A DNA stretch of 64,000 nt from Fistulifera solaris (taxonomy: Eukaryota > Bacillariophyta > Bacillariophyceae > Naviculales > Stauroneidaceae), in NCBI GenBank assembly GCA_030295235.1, contig AP026153.1, positions 662,291 to 726,290 on the forward strand, written 5' to 3'. Positions 11,680 through 22,754 of this stretch are shown here, piece by piece (position 1 is the first letter of the stretch; the number at the start of each line of letters is the position of its first letter). The notes below the pieces were generated by a model. The model had not been told where the DNA came from and did no database searches. It saw only the letters and a program-made list of their open reading frames with translations. Made by a program: the position numbers and the translations under genes.

Positions 11680-12290
11680 TATAGTGAATTTGCCGGTGAT
11701 CGATGCGAAAGCTTTTCGGATCCAAGAAACAATTCATTGCGTTTTGAATGATGATGATATTTCGAAGCATCACCGTCAATACCAATACAATCGATCACAC
11801 ATTTAATGCTAGCATTTGTTGACTTCATTGTTGCCGATTGATTTAGTTTCGTATATCGATCGTGACTCAAGTTCAGTCAAGGATTGCTTGAACCATCACT
11901 TTGAATTTATAGTGAATTTGCCGGTGATCGATGCGAAAGCTTTTCGGATCCAAGAAACAATTCATTGCGTTTTGAATGATGATGATATTTCGAAGCATCA
12001 CCGTCAATACCAATACTATCGATCATACACTTAATGCTAGCATTTGTGGACTTCATTGTTGCCGATTCATTTATTTTAGTATTTCGATCGTGACTCAAGT
12101 TCAGTCAAGGATTGCTTGAACCATCACTTTGATTCTATAGTGAATTTGCCGGTGATCGATGCGAAAGCTTTTCGGATCCAAGAAACAATTCATTGCGTTT
12201 TGAATGATGATGATATTCGGTGATACCAATGCAAGCGATCATACACTTTATGCTAGCATTTGTGGACTTCATTGTTGCCGATGATTCATA
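11680..12290 (+). repeat. 228-bp tandem repeat, ~2.7 copies
   Basis: The sequence TATAGTGAATTTGCCGGTGA begins at 11680, 11908 and 12136, an exact 228-base spacing. Copies one and two are almost identical along the full unit. The third lacks ~20 bases around 12215 and is cut off near 12290. Each unit holds AAGCTTTTCGGATCCAAGAA and GATCGTGACTCAAGTTCAGT. It lies between the esterase and MetRS genes and has no coding potential. Confidence 0.92.
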
Positions 12291-12715
12291 ACGTCGACGG
12301 CCAAGAATGAGTGCTGGCGTGCAAGCCAACGAAAGAACTGGGGAAAACAGATGTGATCAGTGATCACATCATCATAAGTTTACTTCCTTTTTCTTTAATT
12401 GTAAAACAACATCATTTTTTCTTCACTTTTCCGCCTCATACCTAGGCGTAAGCCTTCAATCTTTTCACTTTAGTTTTGCGTCATGCGTCATTCGCTTTCA
12501 ACGTCTGTAGGCGGTCGGGAATTTTGTGCACTAAGCCCTCGCACGTCACACCACCACCTGCGGGTTTGACAGCCGCAAAAAGAACGAGACGCGATGATCA
12601 TAGCTGTCACAATCTCAAAAACATATCAAGAGAGCAAATCATAACAATAGACCGTACTTTGTCAATAAGTAACCCTTTCCCTTACCTTATTACTTACTGA
12701 ATTGAAAGAAGAACC
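12291..12715. other. intergenic region, 5' flank of the methionyl-tRNA synthetase gene
   Basis: No gene was recognised. GATCAGTGATCACATCATC near 12355 contains the short inverted repeat GTGATCAGTGATCAC. Confidence 0.45.
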
Positions 12716-15067
12716 ATGTCAACCGAAGACGCCCCGTTCGATCGCTGGAAGTTGCAAGACGATGCCTCCATTTCGTACGGATATCTCGGACGCACTGCAG
12801 TCACAGCACCTGCATCAACGTCGTCTCCGCAGTCGTCGTTTTATCTCACAACGGCTATCAATTACACCAACGGACCCGCTCACATGGGGCATGCTTATGA
12901 AGGCGTCACAGCGGATGTTTTAGTGCGCTTTCATCGTTTGCTGGGCACAGAAAAAGTGTACTTTGTCACCGGAGCCGATGAACACGGTCAAAGATTGCCA
13001 ACGCCGCGGCGGAACAGGGCGTGGAACCCATTGATTTGTGCAACAAATATGTGACAGGCTTTCAAGTTCTCAATCAGCGTCTCTTAGTGTCGAACGATGA
13101 TTATATTCGTACTACCAGTCCTCGACACAAGGCGAATGCACAGGCGCTGTGGAATCGCATTCAGCATGATATTTACTTGGATACGTATTCGGGATGGTAC
13201 AATGTTCGCGAAGAAACTTTTGTTACCGACAATGAAGCCGCTTTGTGTGATTATAAGGACCCTGTATCGGGTGTACCTTTGAAACAAGTCGAAGAAGAAT
13301 CGTATTTCTTCAAAATGAGTCAATATCAAGAACAACTCTTGCAATACATTCAAGAAAACCCGAAATTCATTCAACCGGAACAACACCGCAATCACATTCT
13401 CGCGCGTTTGCAAGCGGACGAATTGCGTGATTTGAGTATTACTCGTACGACATTTTCTTGGGGCATCCAAGTGCCCGAAGGATTTCATGATCATCACGTC
13501 ATGTACGTTTGGGTGGATGCTCTATCCAATTACTTGACGGGTGTCAATGCATTACAGACGGACCCCGATGCATCGCCGGAACTGGCCAGTTTTTGGCCGG
13601 CACAAGTGCACATCATTGGGAAAGATATCTTGTGGTTTCATACTGTCATTTGGCCTTGTCTCTTGATGAGTGCGGGTTTGCCGTTGCCTCAAACAGTCTT
13701 TGCGCACGGCTTTGTCAATGACAAAGATGGAAAGAAGATGAGCAAGAGTTTGGGAAATGTGGTGGATCCACACGATATGCTGGATCAGTTCACGACAGAT
13801 ACCTTTCGATGGTGCGTATGAAGTATGAAGGATCTTTGTTTCCCGCTCAAAGTTTTTTCGACTCAAACATGTAACGAATGCTTCTATGCTCTGCAGGTAC
13901 TTGTGTAAGGAAGCTCCCTATGGCGGGGAACTGAGTTTCGGTCCCGAGAACTTGCGGGAAATGCACCACGCCGACTTGTGCGATACGTTGGGTAACCTTG
14001 TGCACCGAGCTACACATTTGTGTCAAAAGTACTGCAGCGGCGTAGTCCCTGCCGTTGCCGCCGTCTCGCCATTGCCGATCGATGTTGCCGAATTGATCAC
14101 CACATATCAAACGAAAATGAGTCAAATCGAGTTACAAGGTGGTGCCATGACCGCCATTCAAGGGTTCCGTGATTTGAATGGCTATTTACAGGAAGCGGCG
14201 CCGTGGAAACTGAAAGATGCTTTGGAGGAGCAGCAAGTCATTGTTCGAACTACGCTTGAGACTATTTATATCTTAGGGCACTTGATATTGCCCTTTCTGC
14301 CGCAAGGTGGAGCGTTATTGTTCCAGAAATTGAATACGCCGCCGCAGAGTTTAGCGAATTTGAAGCTGGATGGAGCGAATTTGAAGGAAGGAACAGTGAT
14401 TGAGATTGGCGACGTATTGTACTCGAAAGTATTGTCGGAAGATGAGAAATCAGATGCAGCTGCTGCTGCCATGAAAAAGAAAGAGTCATTTGCCGAGGCA
14501 CAGCAACGCAAGAAAGAAGCCAAGGCAAAGGCTAGAACTCAACAACAGCAACAAACTGAAGGAGATTCGGATCAGCCCGAGTTCACAAAGATTGACATTC
14601 GTGTGGGTCAGATTACAAAGGTTTGGTACCATGAAAACGCAGCCAAGCTGTTTTGTGAAGAGATTGATTTGGGGACAGAGAGGCGTCAAGTTGCTTCGGG
14701 GCTCCGAGATCATTATACCTTGGAGGAAATGGAAAACCGCAAAGTCTTGGTTGTGTGCAACTTGAAAGCAGTAAAGTTACATGAATTTGTGTCTGAGGGC
14801 ATGGTGTTGGCAGCCAAAGGGGAAGACGGCAATGTGGAATTGATCAGTCCTCCCGAGAATGCCGTCGTCGGTGAACGCGTATTTGTGGAAGGTCTAGAAG
14901 GTGAGCCTGTTTCCTCTACGCAGGTGAAGAAGAAAAAGATCTGGGAAGAGGTAGCAAGTGGCTTGAAAACCGGTGAAGGAGGCGTCGCGCAATGGAGTGG
15001 GAAGAATATCATGACAAGTGCTGGCGCTTGTGTGGCAGCCTCTCTCGTGGGGGCTCCGATCTCTTAA
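12716..15067 (+). CDS. MARS1: methionyl-tRNA synthetase with C-terminal EMAPII/Trbp111 domain
   Basis: Class I synthetase that charges tRNA-Met, 755 aa. After a ~38-residue leader comes the catalytic core: TTAINYTNGPAHMGHAYEG (HIGH type), the VTGADEHGQ motif, KMSKSLGN (~residue 340), then the anticodon-binding helical domain. A charged, Gln-rich linker leads to a C-terminal OB-fold tRNA-binding domain (from ~residue 575; FTKIDIRVGQI, SGLRDHYTLEEM, VVCNLK). Exons are 12716-13811 and 13897-15067; the 85-bp intron interrupts a Trp codon. One A is missing at 12990-12992 (CAAAG for CAAAAG). The short non-targeting N-terminus suggests cytosolic use, but the leader before the HIGH motif could be a transit peptide. 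Confidence 0.94.
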
Positions 15068-15523
15068 GTAGAGCGAGTTATTGGATCGCCGTGTTACGCC
15101 GGCGAAATAGAATTGGATGGTAAAACTAGCTTTTTGTCGTTCATCCGTATGGCCATAGCATGTAGTTGCTTGGCAAAATCATGACAGCTGGCCCTCACCT
15201 GTTGAACCCAGGCCATCACCTGAGCTAGTGCGCTGCAATTAAGCCAGTCTACTTCTCTACTTTGAACCTTTTTCTTTTGTGCAAGTCGTTCTTCCATTTT
15301 GTGACGTTTGGCTCTAAAACAGGCACGAAAGACACGACCACGTATAAAAAAGACTCGTAGGGCCCACTTTCGTACTCCTTATCTGACTGTCTCCCGACCT
15401 CAATTTCCTTAACGCATCGAGCCGAGAACAAATCAAAGAAAAGCTGCAGTCACTTTTCCTCCTTTCATCCGTTCTTGTTGTTGCTCTGGCGTATTAATAT
15501 CGCTTTCATCGAAGTCGTGTACC
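15068..15523. other. intergenic region, no supported gene
   Basis: Nothing recognised on either strand apart from the presumed 3' end of MetRS and 5' flank of the secreted-protein gene. Confidence 0.45.
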
Positions 15524-16077
15524 ATGTCTACCCTCCTGTTGTTGCTGATGTTCGTATCATCAGTAAATAAAAGCTGTACGTTCGTCGCGCTATTCTTTAA
15601 AAAAATATATTAGACCGCCTGTCAAACTCATTGCACTCAAACTTTACCGTTTTATATTGTCGCAGCTGCTGCTCGCAGCGAAACCGTATCAACACGATAC
15701 ATGCTCTTTTCCGAGACGTTTGTGGCGGCGATAGAGGGAGACGAAATGATAGCAAAAACTGCGGGAAAGTCATTGGCGCTGGTTTTTGTCAAGACAGCGC
15801 AACGCAACTTTACGATTTCTGTCAAGATACGAGTCCAGGAAAGACACTGCTCGAGTGTCAAACTGATGCAGAGAAGAGTGCGAAAGCGGTTGGTTTTGTC
15901 TGGGATTCAGACAATGCTGGTTGCAGTTTATTATTCGACAACAAAGACTCTCAGTCCAGCGTTGGAGCTCTATGCCCAGATGGGTTCTCAACAGGCTTGT
16001 CGCGATACACTGGAACGGGGTTTCCGAAATCAGCCAACCAAAATGGCATTTATACTTGCTATAGCTGTGAATCATAA
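15524..16077 (+). CDS. small Cys-rich secreted protein, unassigned
   Basis: About 149 aa with a hydrophobic signal peptide (MSTLLLLLMFVSS then LLLAA) that spans an intron at 15563-15665 (GTAAAT...TCGCAG). The mature part has about ten cysteines in pairs (e.g. CGGDRGRRNDSKNC, CQDSATQLYDFC, IYTCYSC), which suggests disulphide-bonded extracellular modules. To join signal peptide and mature frame, one surplus T in TTTT at 15707-15710 has to be assumed. I recognise no family. Confidence 0.55.
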
Positions 16078-16271
16078 GCAATTTATGCATGATGACAATG
16101 TATGTATACTTTAATATCACTAACATAGACCTACTCATTTTATTTCTCTCTAGAATCGTCTCTTTCGTTCTATTCATTTCTCAATGAAAGGTCCCCTTCG
16201 AAAAGCTAGATGACTGTGTCACTTTGTCGGGCCCATCGATAATGGATTGACCAAACAGTTCCATTTGCAAT

Positions 16272-17630
16272 TCACAAAATTCTCCATCCTTCCAGTTTAT
16301 CTTTTCCGCTTCTTTTTTTCTTTCGAGGGTGACAGAGCATCTTGCTGATACCCATGGGCACCAAGAAGAGTAAAAACGGGAGCACGACGCCGGTGAGGGA
16401 CATGTAAATCATGTTTTGTGTATGTGTGGCGGGACATCCTTCCATGTCTTCCAGAATGCCCGGAAGCATACACCAGAAGTAAAAGCGAGAAAACAGATAA
16501 CGAAGCTCTTTCAAAACAGGAATACCAGAGCCCGGCGAGAATGTCGTCGACAAGAAGATCATAAACATGAAGGGCATATCCGCGAGAAACAACACTGCCT
16601 GCTTGGGAAGCTCTGTGTAAAGTCCAAAGAATAGCGACGAGAATGTCATGCTGAGACTATCCATGAGAATCGCGACCCAAAACGAATAACTTTCGAGTCC
16701 ATTCATCACGGCATTCGTCGTGCCAAACTGAATCACCGAAACAATTACAAAGAGAAATATACAAATGCTCGACTTGAGTGCCTTGTTCATTCTTTTCGAG
16801 CTGTGTAGTAGCGCTTCGGCTTCTTCGGACATGTAGACTCGCCAATCGGGGAGCGAAATCAAGTAAGGGTTCACCGAAAAGAATGCAATGAGCGAGCCCG
16901 CGTTGAGTACCAAAACAGCTTGATTGTCGGGTGAATCCCAGAATCCCAGCAAAAATAACGAAAAGAAGACCACAACAAAGGCTCCAATGCCCATTAAGCC
17001 TGCATTGTAAAATACTTCGACGTCCAGAAAGAAGCGGAGATCCGCCCATGAGCCTTTGTAAACGTAGTTCTTTCCCACTGACAAGGCTTCAATCGCTTTG
17101 CTGCGTTCAATGTTCCCTAGATGATTGATTTTGACCGTCGAGCGATCGATGGCACTGACCGTGATCGTATTATCCGCCATTTGTGTCAATGCTTCCACGT
17201 GATCGTTAGTGACGAGTAAAATTTGATGGTTTTCTTTCAGTTCTTTCAGTCGCTCGACAATGAAAGGAACAAAGTCATCCGTAACACCCGCAAAGGGTTC
17301 ATCCAAGCAAATCAATAGGTTGGATTTTCCAGCGCATCGTTGTCGAACAAGTTCAAACAGAAGTAACTTGCGTTGCCCTCCCGAGAGACCCGCCGTGAAT
17401 TCTCCCGCCATGGTTCCTCCTGCGGGTATAGAGTTAGCCGTTCCTTCTTTCACATAGATATCCCAGAAAGGGAGTTTCGTCGGATCAAAATGAGGGATTT
17501 TGGAGACGATAACATACGGTCGAATGTTGTGATACTGACGAATGTAGATGCATTTGTGCGATCGATAAACGTCCTCTAAAAATGTTGTTTTGCCGCTGCC
17601 AGAACTTCCTACGACGACCGTTAATGTCAT
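16272..17630 (-). CDS. ABC transporter, half-size, ABCG-like
   Basis: Nucleotide-binding domain followed by a membrane domain, the order of ABCG proteins. Walker A is VVGSSGSGKTTF, the signature LSGGQRK, Walker B LLICLDEP. About six hydrophobic segments follow from residue ~215 (e.g. GIGAFVVVFFSLFLLGFW, ICIFLFVIVSVIQFG). The 452-aa product from the ATG at 17630 begins only seven residues before Walker A, so the first strands of the domain are missing. The frame stays open upstream to ~17675 with a plausible NBD-like sequence but no ATG. A 5' exon or an indel near 17676-17700 is likely. The substrate is unknown. Confidence 0.85.
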   Translation of the reverse strand: MTLTVVVGSSGSGKTTFLEDVYRSHKCIYIRQYHNIRPYVIVSKIPHFDPTKLPFWDIYVKEGTANSIPAGGTMAGEFTAGLSGGQRKLLLFELVRQRCAGKSNLLICLDEPFAGVTDDFVPFIVERLKELKENHQILLVTNDHVEALTQMADNTITVSAIDRSTVKINHLGNIERSKAIEALSVGKNYVYKGSWADLRFFLDVEVFYNAGLMGIGAFVVVFFSLFLLGFWDSPDNQAVLVLNAGSLIAFFSVNPYLISLPDWRVYMSEEAEALLHSSKRMNKALKSSICIFLFVIVSVIQFGTTNAVMNGLESYSFWVAILMDSLSMTFSSLFFGLYTELPKQAVLFLADMPFMFMIFLSTTFSPGSGIPVLKELRYLFSRFYFWCMLPGILEDMEGCPATHTQNMIYMSLTGVVLPFLLFLVPMGISKMLCHPRKKKRSGKDKLEGWRIL

Positions 17631-17952
17631 GTTTGACAAGTGTGAAGCCTGATAATTGCTCAAGACGTGAATCAAATAGCAACAAGACAGAGAAAAGGAT
17701 GAGAAAGAATGGAATAATGAAAAGACGCGATGATCATTATTTTTGTGCGGCTTCCTCCACGTTATGCGGCCTTTATTATTTCGACGCGTGTCGTGACGAA
17801 GTCTCAGGAAATCCTGGACTGAAACATTTTAGTCATGAGTGAATACCGCTTCCCCGATGCTGTGTCCGCTACTTTATCGTACTTTGAACTTTCACAAAGT
17901 ATTGCCCACGTCACAATGATTTAAAATGTAGATTTACCTTGCAAAATAACGG

Positions 17953-18114
17953 TCATTTACCGCCAGCGGCAATGGATTTGCTTTCCTCTTCTTGGCGTTG
18001 GCGGTCTGCAAATTCGAGAAGTTTGTCAAAAGTCTTTTTGAGATAATCATTTTCTTCCCAAGACGGCATCTTTAGTTGTGTCATAAAATTCTCGTTCGCA
18101 ACAATCGCCTTCAT
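17953..18114 (-). CDS. possible small charged protein (53 aa)
   Basis: A short open frame from ATG 18114 ends in a strongly charged helix (DKLLEFADRQRQEEESKS). A second open frame just upstream on the same strand (to ATG 18196) encodes a Cys-containing peptide and might be the N-terminal part if one base is missing. Together they would make a ~75-aa protein. No family was recognised, and the upstream extension would start 12 bases from the divergent gene at 18209. Confidence 0.3.
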   Translation of the reverse strand: MKAIVANENFMTQLKMPSWEENDYLKKTFDKLLEFADRQRQEEESKSIAAGGK

Positions 18115-18208
18115 AAAAGCCCATTTCGCGTTGCATTTTCACATCCTTGCATACTTTTATAACGTCGAATCTCATCGAGCTCTTGCGACTTCTCATTCTA
18201 TCTAAAAC

Positions 18209-18706
18209 ATGCAAACAGCACAACCTGTTGATCCCTTGGCAACTGTTCTCTTGAATCTGTCGTCGACGACCAGTACGACCTTGGCAAACGAAGTCATCAA
18301 TCTCTTTCTCACCAACAGTATCAGTCATATCTACCCAGAAAAGCACGCAAGCATGGAAAAATCACTTCCTTCCCTACCAGCGAAGAAACCAGCTGTCAGC
18401 AAGTCTTCCGGTTCGTTGCCAAAGAACAAGAAAAGCGGAGTCAAGCCATTGTCGCGTCCTCCTTTCAAGTTGATGAGCGCTCGCCCTGTCCGATTGGGAA
18501 CACCTATTCACAAGATTCCTATTCAGAAGAAGAGACCCGTCGCAAAACATACGACTCCTCCTCTTCGGAAGCAAATCATGAATGGTGCTGTGCCAGCGAA
18601 ACTGTCGACACCGCCCAGCTTGGCCCAAATCGACCTACTTCTCAAGTTGCCTGGTTTCAAGCTTCAAAACGAACGGCGCCGATCCTTTCAGGCGAATAGC
18701 GCTTAA
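18209..18706 (+). CDS. small basic Pro/Lys/Ser-rich protein, unassigned
   Basis: 165 aa, uninterrupted, with an ATG start. The first ~50 residues are Thr/Ser-rich. The rest is basic and Pro-rich, with many short PxK and KRP elements suggesting a disordered, possibly nuclear protein. It contains KPLSRPPFKLMSARPV, which resembles KPLAAPPRLVNSKAV at ~28.0 kb and KPLQAPLRLVESTAV at ~25.7 kb. Function unknown. Confidence 0.5.
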   Translation: MQTAQPVDPLATVLLNLSSTTSTTLANEVINLFLTNSISHIYPEKHASMEKSLPSLPAKKPAVSKSSGSLPKNKKSGVKPLSRPPFKLMSARPVRLGTPIHKIPIQKKRPVAKHTTPPLRKQIMNGAVPAKLSTPPSLAQIDLLLKLPGFKLQNERRRSFQANSA

Positions 18707-20348
18707 TCAATTTTGGAGCTATCGAGAACTGTTTTCGTCAAACGAAAGGACGCAATTTTGATCACAATTTAGTCGATATTTTAACAATTTTAAACGAGCT
18801 CTACCAACTACGTTTTTCTTGCGGCTTCTTCCCTCGTTTTCGTCTCTATCATGATTTTTGCTTGTGCCTTAAAGGATACGATGCTTGTTCGATTGTTCAT
18901 TTTCCATCGTCAACCTTCCGGTGCGAGATAAAATTCTCACAGACAACTCGAAAAATTCCTCATTCATGGTCGGCACTTTCTTACTTTCACACGTTGAGGT
19001 TCTCGTTGCTCGTCATTCTCATCTCGCCTCTTGCCCTTGGCACTTGCAGTTTTACGATCTAAAATGTAGAGACAGAGTAGAAAGTATAGACACATGACTT
19101 CACTTGTTGACATTTATTGTCTTATGGCTACAAGAGTAAGCAGTGAACACTAGGACATTTTCGATTACTGAAAGAGTGTACATATGATTTTTCGCTGTTC
19201 CCGTTTGCCCAGATGAAACTTCTCCGTCCCAGTCGGCATTTTGGGTCATTTTGCTTGACATCTCCATTCTTCATTCTTCCCTTGTCGCTTTGCGAGGAAG
19301 TTGGCATTATTTCTGCGCTATTACGGAAGACCGAAGGAATGTGTAAGCTGTTCCCCGCCTGCGCTAGTTTCTGAAACGTACACACGAACGAAGGCATCGT
19401 ACGTTGAACATCGAACATACTGTACCAGGTATCTTCCTCACAAGTCGTCACAAGTCAAGCCGAGTCGAGTCAGGAGGTAAAGTGGAAAGACAAGTGCCGA
19501 TATCCGATGGCCAACCGCAGGCCCCAGTTTTCTGCTCTTGGCAATGGTCAGTTATAAATGAATATTTTTTCATGTTAAAAATGCACAATTGCGAAAGCAA
19601 ACCCGTTCCTTTAAACGTTCGGCACCGTGGAGTTAAACACCCAAGGCTATCGGCCTTTTTGGGCTAAAAAAAGACCCGCTTTTATATGAAAACTATCTGG
19701 AAGCTGTAGACAGACACTTGGGTTGATCAGAAGAGGCTCTAGAGATATGATGACAAATATCGAGGAGCGATTTAGTATATGTAAAATGTAGGGGTGACTT
19801 ATCCGGGCGAGACTCAGCTAGTATTCAGTCCCGGATCGACCTCTTTATCTATTTCGATGCAACACAAATTCCTATGGATGTAGAGTAATCGCAACCTTGT
19901 TTGATGATCAGGTCGGCGCTATTGTTAATTGCTATCGATAGTGGTTGAGTTTCGAAGCACATCATAAATTGCATTCAATCAAGAGTACTCGTCTCCGACT
20001 CAAATCTTTTCAATCCCGGGCAGATGGTTTTGTTCTTTTTTTCGCTTCCACGTCGCACAAAAATCCGTCTTCGCTCAGCTGCTACTTTTCAATAGACAGT
20101 GAATGTCGGGCGTCGGTCCTCTGACAGCTCAACATTTTCCTTGCGGATGAGGTTCGCCGTGTGAGAACACCATGCCGCTGCAATAATATTTGAGATTGGA
20201 TGAAAAGAGAAATATTGATTATAAATCACTCGTTTGACAACTCAACAATAAGAGGACTCGTTCTTTTCATTATTTTATCTTCGATAGCAAAAACGCATTT
20301 AGTTGATCCGCTGAGCAAGCAACAAAGTGAAGAAAAACAGCGAACAGA
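18707..20348. other. long intergenic region, no supported gene
   Basis: About 1.6 kb without a conserved frame, RNA gene or clear repeat. Short frames such as 19128-19451 (minus) have no supporting features. The last part is the 5' flank of the HAT/TPR gene. Confidence 0.45.
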
Positions 20349-22754
20349 ATGCGAGAAAGAAAGCAGCGCTCGAGGCTTCTTCCTCTTACATCCACCCTTT
20401 CACTGTTGTTATGCTGCCAAGCATACGAGCTTCTTTCTATTTCTTCTAAGTCACCCACTCGAGCCTTTCTTTCGCATCGAAATTCGGGTGCAACTTCCGT
20501 TCTTCCTCGTCATCAGGACAAAATATCACTTGGTGTTCCTAACAAGGAGAAACAAACGTCACCGGGGGCAGTCGTATTGGGATTTTCTATCGACGATGAT
20601 GATCTAAATCTAACCACAAACCAGAGAAATATTCAGCAACGACGTACACGGCAATCTGGTAGTGCTCAAGATCAGCAGCAACGTCTTTTGAAATACAATC
20701 GAAAATGGAAATACGGCAATCCGTTTGCAACTTCTACTTCGCAAGGAAAAGAGAATATTCATAAACAAGCGAGTCACGTCGATTTAGATACTTGGAATAC
20801 ACCAACTGAAGAAAAATTACCGCTGGAGCAGACGAGTGGCGACAACAATCTGCAAAATATCCCCAATTCGTTGGAAGAATGGTCTCGTAACAAAGTCACA
20901 CCTTTGTTAAACAGACGACAAGCTATTCGGAGAGAACAAAGTGAAGGCAAACGAAATCTCGTACAGGCGAATACTCCCGTCATAAGCAAGGAGGACTATA
21001 TTGAAAGTCTGCGCAAGACGTTGAATGCGACTTCGACCCACAGTTCGGGGCAGCAACAACAGGAATTATCGAGCAACAACAATCGTCAATTGCACGTACT
21101 GTATCAACAGATGAAAGCTGCCGATAAGCAAGGCAACGTGCAACAGACTTACCAACTTTTAACGCTGCTGCGCAAGGTAGCCCCTCATGACGGGAGAATA
21201 GTGCGACGGCTAGCTCGATGGTACGCGGAGCAAGATCAGCTCGAGGATGCCATTGGCGTATTGCAAAATGCTTTGCAGGAGCCAGAGCATTGCGAAAATG
21301 CATTTCTGTGGCATGGAATGGGTCAATATCTGCAAGAGCAGTTTCAACAGCAGAAAGACGACGACGTGGACTCGAATGAAGATATACTGCGCAATGTCAC
21401 TTATTATTACCGCCAAGCGATCCAATGTGACCCTTCACTTCCGCATCCGTACCACGCATTGGCTCTGTGTCAGCATTCGTATGGTCACATTGCCGCCGCC
21501 ATGAAAACGTTACAGGAAGGCTTGTCCTGTTGTCCTCAAAATCACCGGCTGCACCATGCATTGGGCGATGTGTATCGACAAGCCGCCTCGCTCGAGCGTG
21601 CAGCGCAATGTTACAGCAAAGCACTGCAATGGAGTCCGGATCATTCCAAGGGTTACGCATTGACGGCAATTGCCAGAGTTCACTATGAATTAGATCGGCC
21701 AGACAAGTGTCGCCATTACCTACAGAAGGCCCTACAACAAAATCCCAAGCAAGTCAGTGCGTGGGTTGCATGGGCGCAGATGGAAGAGAGTCTGGGAGAC
21801 GTGGATGCTGCTCGTAACATTTGTAGAAAAGGTGCTGAATTCTATGAACAGGGATATTTGACCGCTGGCTGGAACAAGGTGGGGGCCGTACATCGGTCAA
21901 ACGATCCGTTCCATCAGCTGTATCGTACTTGGAGTCGTTTGGAAGAGCGTTACGGTACACCACAAGTGGCGTGGCGAGTCCACGAACGGGCGTTGTCACT
22001 GTTTCCTCGTAATGTCAACTTGTATCTCGATGCTGCATCTTACAAGTACGAGAAACGACACAACCTAGCGGCAGCCAGAGCCATCTTGACGAGGTGTTTA
22101 TCGTTGCAACATTCCACGGAGACGTTTGCTTCGTCAAAGGTTCTGTTAGCTGCCGCAAAATTAGAATTAGAGGTTGGCGACGCCACTGGGGCACTTCAGT
22201 GGTTGTCGTGTCAGGACGGCAAGAAGAGAAGAAGTGCAGCATGGTGGCACATGAACGGTGTTGCTCACTGGCACTTTAATAATCTTCGGGAAGCTAGGGA
22301 ATCGTTCGAACAGGCTCTACTGAATGCGAAAGATGACAAGTCTTTGACCGCCGACATTTACTCGACAAAAGCACGATTCGAGTACGCTCAAGGAGATTGT
22401 ATTTTAGCGCAGCACTATGTCTGCTTGTCCTTGGCGCACAACAAGAATTGCAAGACAGCTTGGGAACTGTGGTATCATTTGAGCTTCGGGGATTACGAAA
22501 TGCAACACAAATGTTGGAAGCAATTTCAGCAAGATGATTTGCAGTCAATGAAGAAACATATGATGCGAAAAGATCCCTGGCATACAGTGCTCTTTGGTCT
22601 AACGCCCAAAACAACACATTTGCCTCTACCGATTCGTCTTCCGCCAATAATAGAACCCAGACCGAGCCAGCCGAAGATGGCCGAGTCACCGAGCGATCAT
22701 CAGGCCTCTTCATCAACAAAGCAACCACGAAAATTTGATACAATAGAAATGTAA
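20349..22754 (+). CDS. HAT/TPR-repeat protein, probably plastid RNA metabolism (HCF107/Mbb1-like)
   Basis: 801 aa in one uninterrupted exon. The N-terminus is a signal-peptide-like hydrophobic stretch (LLPLTSTLSLLLCCQAY) followed by SPTRAFLSHRN, which fits a bipartite plastid-targeting sequence. Residues ~60-230 are Gln/Ser-rich and low in complexity. From ~240 to ~740 there are at least twelve helical repeats of the half-a-TPR/TPR type (e.g. HALGDVYRQAASLERAAQCY, ARVHYELDRPDKCRHYLQKA, AWVAWAQMEESLGDVDAARN). Plant and green-algal proteins with this layout stabilise specific plastid transcripts; assignment to that group is inferred from architecture. The C-terminal tail is Pro/Ser-rich. Confidence 0.85.
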   Translation: MRERKQRSRLLPLTSTLSLLLCCQAYELLSISSKSPTRAFLSHRNSGATSVLPRHQDKISLGVPNKEKQTSPGAVVLGFSIDDDDLNLTTNQRNIQQRRTRQSGSAQDQQQRLLKYNRKWKYGNPFATSTSQGKENIHKQASHVDLDTWNTPTEEKLPLEQTSGDNNLQNIPNSLEEWSRNKVTPLLNRRQAIRREQSEGKRNLVQANTPVISKEDYIESLRKTLNATSTHSSGQQQQELSSNNNRQLHVLYQQMKAADKQGNVQQTYQLLTLLRKVAPHDGRIVRRLARWYAEQDQLEDAIGVLQNALQEPEHCENAFLWHGMGQYLQEQFQQQKDDDVDSNEDILRNVTYYYRQAIQCDPSLPHPYHALALCQHSYGHIAAAMKTLQEGLSCCPQNHRLHHALGDVYRQAASLERAAQCYSKALQWSPDHSKGYALTAIARVHYELDRPDKCRHYLQKALQQNPKQVSAWVAWAQMEESLGDVDAARNICRKGAEFYEQGYLTAGWNKVGAVHRSNDPFHQLYRTWSRLEERYGTPQVAWRVHERALSLFPRNVNLYLDAASYKYEKRHNLAAARAILTRCLSLQHSTETFASSKVLLAAAKLELEVGDATGALQWLSCQDGKKRRSAAWWHMNGVAHWHFNNLREARESFEQALLNAKDDKSLTADIYSTKARFEYAQGDCILAQHYVCLSLAHNKNCKTAWELWYHLSFGDYEMQHKCWKQFQQDDLQSMKKHMMRKDPWHTVLFGLTPKTTHLPLPIRLPPIIEPRPSQPKMAESPSDHQASSSTKQPRKFDTIEM

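Noticed and set aside
20200-20607. 135-codon plus-strand frame overlapping the start of the HAT/TPR gene
   Set aside because: It overlaps the conserved gene in another frame and shows no features.
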